Assembly (NCBI GenBank): GCA_035293945.1
Contig: DATGLV010000028.1
Span: 124,001-188,000 of the forward strand
From: VAZQ01 sp035293945
Lineage (GTDB): Bacteria; Pseudomonadota; Alphaproteobacteria; Rhizobiales; Xanthobacteraceae
DNA: 64,000 nt
Direction: 5' to 3'
A program made the position numbers and the translations under genes. Below the pieces are notes generated by a model. The model did no database searches. It was not told where the DNA came from and saw only the letters and a list, made by a program, of their open reading frames with translations. Below, piece by piece: positions 58,787-64,000 of the stretch; positions within the stretch are counted from its first letter, which is position 1; each line of letters opens with the position of its first letter.

Positions 58787-60322
58787 ATGGAGCAGGCACG
58801 CGACACGCAGGACGATATCTTCGCGCTCCTCAGCGATCCCGCCACCCACGGCGGGCACGCAGTCAAACGCATCGATACGCACGCGGCCTCGGTGTTCCTC
58901 GCTGGCGAGCGAGCCTTCAAGGTGAAGCGTGCGGTGCGCCTTCCATTTCTCGATTTCTCCGCGCTCGCGCAGCGCAAGGCGGCTTGCGAGGCCGAGATCG
59001 AGGTCAACAGGCCCTTTGCGCCGGAAATCTATCGGCGTGCCGTGGCGATAACCCGCGAGGCCGATGGCAGATTGGTGATTGGCGGGGCCGGCGAGCCGGT
59101 CGAATGGGCGGTGGAGATGCACCGCTTCGACGAAACCCAGACCCTGGACCACTTGGCGCAGCAAGGGCGCATCGATGCTGACATGGCCGACCGCCTTGGC
59201 CGCATGGTGGCGGCCGCGCATGCACGTGCTGCACCGGTTGCGCCGCTGCCGTGGATCGACGCCATCGACGAAATGCTTGCGGAGCATGAGGCCGAACTCG
59301 GCAAGACCCCTGATTTGTTTCCGCCCGCGGCCGTGGCGACGCTCACCCAGGCGGGCCGCGCGCTCTATGCGCGCATTCGACCGCTGTTGATCGAGCGCGG
59401 GGACCGCGGCCTCATCCGGCGCATTCACGGTGACTTGCATCTCGGCAATATCGTGTTGGTCGCAGGCCGCCCGGTGCTGTTCGATGCAATCGAGTTCAGC
59501 CCGCTGATCGGGTCGGGGGACCTGATCTACGATCTCGCCTTTCTGCTCATGGATCTCGACGAGCGCGCGCTGCCCCAGGCTTCGAACATCGTATTCAATC
59601 GTTATTTTGCGCAAACGCAGCGCATGGAGGATTTGGACGCGCTCGAAGCGATGCCACTCTATCTGTCGCTGCGCGCGGCGATCCGCGCCAAGGTGACGGC
59701 GGAGCGGCGTGAGCGGGCCACGCCGACCGAAAAGAGCGCGATCGGCGATAGTGCGCGCCGCTATTTCGATTTGGCTCTGCGCGCAATCGCGCCGGCCGAG
59801 CCGGTGATGATTGCGACCGGCGGACTGTCTGGCACCGGCAAATCCGGCCTTGCTTTTGCGCTTGCGGGCGAGCTCGCGCCACGACCGGGCGCACTCGTGC
59901 TGCGCTCAGATGCGGAACGTAAGGCGCTTTTCGGCAAGGATGAAAGCGAGCGGCTTCCACCGCAAGCGTACACGGCCGAGGTGACACGGCGGGTATATGC
60001 GCTGATCGCCGACAAGGCGCGGCGGGCGGCTGCGGCCGGCCATTCGGCAATCCTGGATGCGGTATTCGGCGATGCCGGGGAGCGGGCCCTGGCGGAGACC
60101 TCAGCCGGAGTGTTGGGGGTCACATTCCGCGGCTTGTTTCTCGAAGCGCCGCTTGGGAGCAGGCTCGCGCGGGTCGGTGGGCGCACCCATGATGCTTCGG
60201 ATGCCGATGCGGCGATCGTCCGCGCCCAGGAGAGCTACGACCTGGGCAAGCTCGAATGGATTCGGATCGATGCTTCTGGCTCGCCCGCCGACACTCTGCG
60301 CCGGGCACGAGCCGCGCTTTGA
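58787..60322 (+). CDS. Fused aminoglycoside-phosphotransferase-like / P-loop kinase
   Basis: A 511-residue two-part protein. The N-terminal APH-like half has the catalytic loop RRIHGDLHLGNIVLV (HGDLHLGN near 214-221) and FDAIEFSP (metal Asp near 232). The C-terminal half (from about 335) has the Walker A motif GLSGTGKSGLA (near 345) and AERKALFGKDESE, a nucleoside/gluconate kinase-like P-loop fold. Fused proteins of this kind occur across alphaproteobacteria and are unstudied or linked to stress. Start ATG 58787 avoids an antisense-length extension. Converges with ftsH. Confidence 0.85.
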   Translation: MEQARDTQDDIFALLSDPATHGGHAVKRIDTHAASVFLAGERAFKVKRAVRLPFLDFSALAQRKAACEAEIEVNRPFAPEIYRRAVAITREADGRLVIGGAGEPVEWAVEMHRFDETQTLDHLAQQGRIDADMADRLGRMVAAAHARAAPVAPLPWIDAIDEMLAEHEAELGKTPDLFPPAAVATLTQAGRALYARIRPLLIERGDRGLIRRIHGDLHLGNIVLVAGRPVLFDAIEFSPLIGSGDLIYDLAFLLMDLDERALPQASNIVFNRYFAQTQRMEDLDALEAMPLYLSLRAAIRAKVTAERRERATPTEKSAIGDSARRYFDLALRAIAPAEPVMIATGGLSGTGKSGLAFALAGELAPRPGALVLRSDAERKALFGKDESERLPPQAYTAEVTRRVYALIADKARRAAAAGHSAILDAVFGDAGERALAETSAGVLGVTFRGLFLEAPLGSRLARVGGRTHDASDADAAIVRAQESYDLGKLEWIRIDASGSPADTLRRARAAL

Positions 60323-60345
60323 CGAGATCAGCCCCGATAATGCCG

Positions 60346-60373
60346 GCGCCCCGCAACGGCGTTTGCGGGGCGC
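60346..60373. terminator. Hairpin between convergent kinase and ftsH genes
   Basis: GCGCCCCGCAA (60346-60356) pairs with TTGCGGGGCGC (60363-60373), a perfect 11-bp stem with a six-base loop, in the 75-base gap between the two stops. T runs are lacking on both sides, so it could work in either direction but without a classic tail. Confidence 0.75.
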
Positions 60374-60397
60374 GTCCTGCAGCAATCCGGGAACGGA

Positions 60398-62317
<1,920 letters not shown>

Positions 62318-62692
62318 GCCTCGCGTCCCTTTGTGTCCTGTGTGTCCATCACTGCCCGCCGCTGCCTCGGACTTGCCCGCGACCGGAGATGCTTTCGGTT
62401 GATAGCGCCCGCTTCTCAGGGCTGAATCACGTTCTATCCGGGCCACAATCTAAGTGTCGGTGGGCCTCCTGCCAAGGGAACCAAGCCTATTCTTGCTGTA
62501 TGCAAGGCTAGCCCCTGGGGCGCGACCGCCCCTAATCGAATTGTGGTCCCGGTCCTAGCGTCTTGATCGGACGTGATCTTTTCCAAAAGCAATTTCCATT
62601 CCGGCTCGCAGCGCTGAGCCCGATTTAGATCATCCCCTAGCGCGGTTAGGGTTGCGGCGCAGCCCTTGTGGCGCGCGTGGTTAAGACCGCAT
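62318..62692. other. 375-base gap between tilS and ftsH
   Basis: I see no convincing gene. A frame of about 110 codons exists on the minus strand (62434-62769) with a CAAC...C pattern, but it overlaps the tilS end and has no recognisable domain. It probably holds the ftsH promoter; a heat-shock-type promoter was looked for and not found with confidence. Confidence 0.4.
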
Positions 62693-63808
62693 TCACTTAT
62701 GACCGCGTCCCGCGGGATATAGTCCTTGCAAGCTGCGCACCGCTTTCGATCTCGGGGGAGCTCGCTCAATGGTCAGCACGCCGCCCGCGAACGTCACCAG
62801 CGCGCCAGCGAGCGTGCGGCGGAGACGATCGGCGGGCCGGGCGGAGACTGATTCGACCAGCAGATCGTAAAGAGCTTCGAGCCGATTGAGGCGCACCGGG
62901 GCATCGTCTGCCACAGCCTGGATGGCCCGGCCGATGAGGCGCAACGCCACCTCGGCGGGCAAACGGATGAACTTTTCGGCATCGAAGCGAACCCGACCGC
63001 TTTCACCTCCGCCGGCATCCACAACGGCGGCGGCCGCCGCTCCCACCGCGAGCTCGATCGTCGCCTCGGCGCGCCGCAGCCGGCGAGCCAATAGGGCCAG
63101 GCGCTGTGCGCTCAATCCCTCCTCAGCCAGCGCCGGCATCAGTTCCCGCAGTCGCGCGCGTGTGAAGCGCGGATCGCGATTCGATGGATCCTCGCAAAAT
63201 GGGACGTGCGCGGCATCGAGCGTCGCGATCAGTCGCGCTTTCGGCACTTCGAGCAACGGACGCACCAGGACGAGCGCATCCGCTGCCGTGCGCGACCTCC
63301 TTCCGGCGCCCGGCGGTTCCGGCAGGATTGTTTCGCGAGCCATTGCGGCGAGGCCGGTCGGACCGCTGCCGCGCGCCATCCGCAACAATACCGTCTCGGC
63401 CTGATCGTCCAGCGTATGCGCGGTGAGGATGTGAGTAGCTCCCGCGTCTCGCGCTGCGACCGCCAACAGTGCGTAGCGCGCCGCCCGCGCGGCTTCCTGC
63501 AGGCCGGTCTCAGGCTTCGCACCACTCCAGCGCATGGTGCGGTGCGCTATCCGCAAGCTTTGCGCCAACTGCTTGACCGTGCGTGCTTCGCCCGCCGATT
63601 CAGCGCGCAACCCATGATCGACCGTGACGGCAAGAAGTTCTGGTCCGCGCTCGAGGCCTGCACGCCAGCGGGCGGCCAGAACCATGAGGGCTGTCGAATC
63701 AGGCCCGCCGGAAACCGCGAGCAGAAGCGCCTTGGCGGAGCTCAAGCCAGCAAAGAGCGTCCTCGTTTCGGCAGCCGAGACCGGCGCCGGACGATCAGCA
63801 GCCGTCAC
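62693..63808 (-). CDS. tilS: tRNA(Ile)-lysidine synthase TilS
   Basis: A 371-residue enzyme that converts C34 of the AUA-reading tRNA(Ile) to lysidine. PP-loop ATP motif LLLAVSGGPDSTALM (SGGPDS at residues 33-38), then TVDHGLRAESAGEARTV and HTLDDQAETVLLRMARGSGPTGL characteristic of TilS. GTG start at 63808 lies inside the end of cpoB (14-base overlap), so the two are translationally coupled. Essential in most bacteria. Confidence 0.95.
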   Translation of the reverse strand: MTAADRPAPVSAAETRTLFAGLSSAKALLLAVSGGPDSTALMVLAARWRAGLERGPELLAVTVDHGLRAESAGEARTVKQLAQSLRIAHRTMRWSGAKPETGLQEAARAARYALLAVAARDAGATHILTAHTLDDQAETVLLRMARGSGPTGLAAMARETILPEPPGAGRRSRTAADALVLVRPLLEVPKARLIATLDAAHVPFCEDPSNRDPRFTRARLRELMPALAEEGLSAQRLALLARRLRRAEATIELAVGAAAAAVVDAGGGESGRVRFDAEKFIRLPAEVALRLIGRAIQAVADDAPVRLNRLEALYDLLVESVSARPADRLRRTLAGALVTFAGGVLTIERAPPRSKAVRSLQGLYPAGRGHK

Positions 63809-64000
63809 GCTTCTGTTCTCGGTCGACTTGCTCTTTCAACGCAATCTTCGCACGCGGATATTTGCGCAAGACCTCCCCGAGCGAGGCGCACGCGGCCTCC
63901 TTCTCGCCCAAGAAGGCGAGCGACTGGCCGAGCCGCAGGAGGGAATCGGGCGCCCTCGGGGTAGATTCGTATTTGGTAGACACGTTGAGGAAGGCTTCGG
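63795..64000 (-). CDS. cpoB: Cell division coordinator CpoB/YbgF (tol-pal system), 5' part cut off by window edge
   Basis: The visible 67 codons are a C-terminal tetratricopeptide-like end: EAFLNVSTKYESTPRAPDSL, LLRLGQSLAFLGEKEAACASLGEVLRKYPRAKIALKEQVDREQKRDGC. This matches the YbgF/CpoB C-terminus, which coordinates peptidoglycan synthesis with Tol-Pal constriction of the outer membrane. The frame is open to the right edge. It overlaps tilS, the usual pal-cpoB-tilS-ftsH order in Rhizobiales; the upstream tol-pal genes lie outside the window. Confidence 0.85.
   Translation of the reverse strand, partial: EAFLNVSTKYESTPRAPDSLLRLGQSLAFLGEKEAACASLGEVLRKYPRAKIALKEQVDREQKRDGC

Noticed and set aside
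62434..62769. Minus-strand frame of about 110 codons with Cys-rich N-terminus between tilS and ftsH
   Set aside because: It overlaps the end of tilS, has no recognised domain, and its composition looks like chance in GC-rich DNA.

Overview
The window is a GC-rich stretch of chromosome, about two thirds G+C by eye, from an alphaproteobacterium. The most likely origin is Hyphomicrobiales in the Bradyrhizobium/Xanthobacteraceae sphere. Four things point there: the pmbA-cysQ-DUF4170-DUF374-waaA block, a DUF6101-type protein next to ubiA, a CIRCE-controlled groESL, and an unusual number of stand-alone Bug/TctC periplasmic binding proteins (four intact, one remnant, with no tctA or tctB in view). 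The taxonomic call is inference from gene content. I saw no rRNA, tRNA, CRISPR array, transposase or phage gene.

Layout. 1-3.7 kb (minus): a lipid A/Kdo operon whose last visible gene, waaA, runs off the left edge. 3.9-9.3 kb: housekeeping (DUF6101, ubiA, a secreted Gly/Pro-rich protein, rsmE, hisZ-hisG). 9.3-10.4 kb: a scar holding a truncated, frameshifted Bug gene, an intact VapB-type antitoxin with a clear inverted-repeat operator, and a frameshifted VapC. 10.5-14.4 kb: an orphan Bug gene, then a divergent GtrA / GT2 / ChbG-HpnK (NaxD-like) deacetylase set that looks like a lipid-linked amino-sugar pathway. 14.6-18.5 kb: DUF2076, an L,D-transpeptidase, CheZ and an anion permease. 18.5-31.3 kb: many exported proteins (diheme cytochrome c, amidase, Bug proteins, a Tat-exported amidohydrolase, a GlcG/HbpS protein), a crotonase that appears to start at ATT, and an MHYT-PAS-GGDEF-EAL c-di-GMP protein.

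31.4-45.4 kb is an accessory catabolic region. An almost unidirectional minus-strand run carries LigB-type dioxygenase, Rieske oxygenase, ThDP enzyme, cupin, ornithine-cyclodeaminase-like reductase, an M20 protein lacking several metal ligands, and a Bug receptor. Next to it lie arsC, a lipoprotein, and a GlcG/HbpS - flavin amine oxidase (frameshifted) - cytochrome c operon. An NMT1-type binding protein, another Bug protein and a two-domain VOC protein end the region. 45.4-47.7 kb is groES-groEL with promoter, CIRCE element and terminator. 47.7-50.3 kb carries a META-like secreted protein, a TorF-type porin and a histone-H1-like protein. 50.4-56.1 kb holds glcDEF, a cytochrome c and a universal stress protein. 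56.2-60.3 kb has a TetR regulator, a second ThDP enzyme and a fused APH-like/P-loop kinase. 60.4-64 kb is ftsH, tilS and the end of cpoB, which is cut by the right edge.

The accessory region reads as capture of organic acids or aromatic and amide compounds by periplasmic receptors, periplasmic hydrolysis or oxidation with cytochrome c as electron sink, then cytoplasmic ring oxygenation and cleavage. No substrate can be named from sequence alone.
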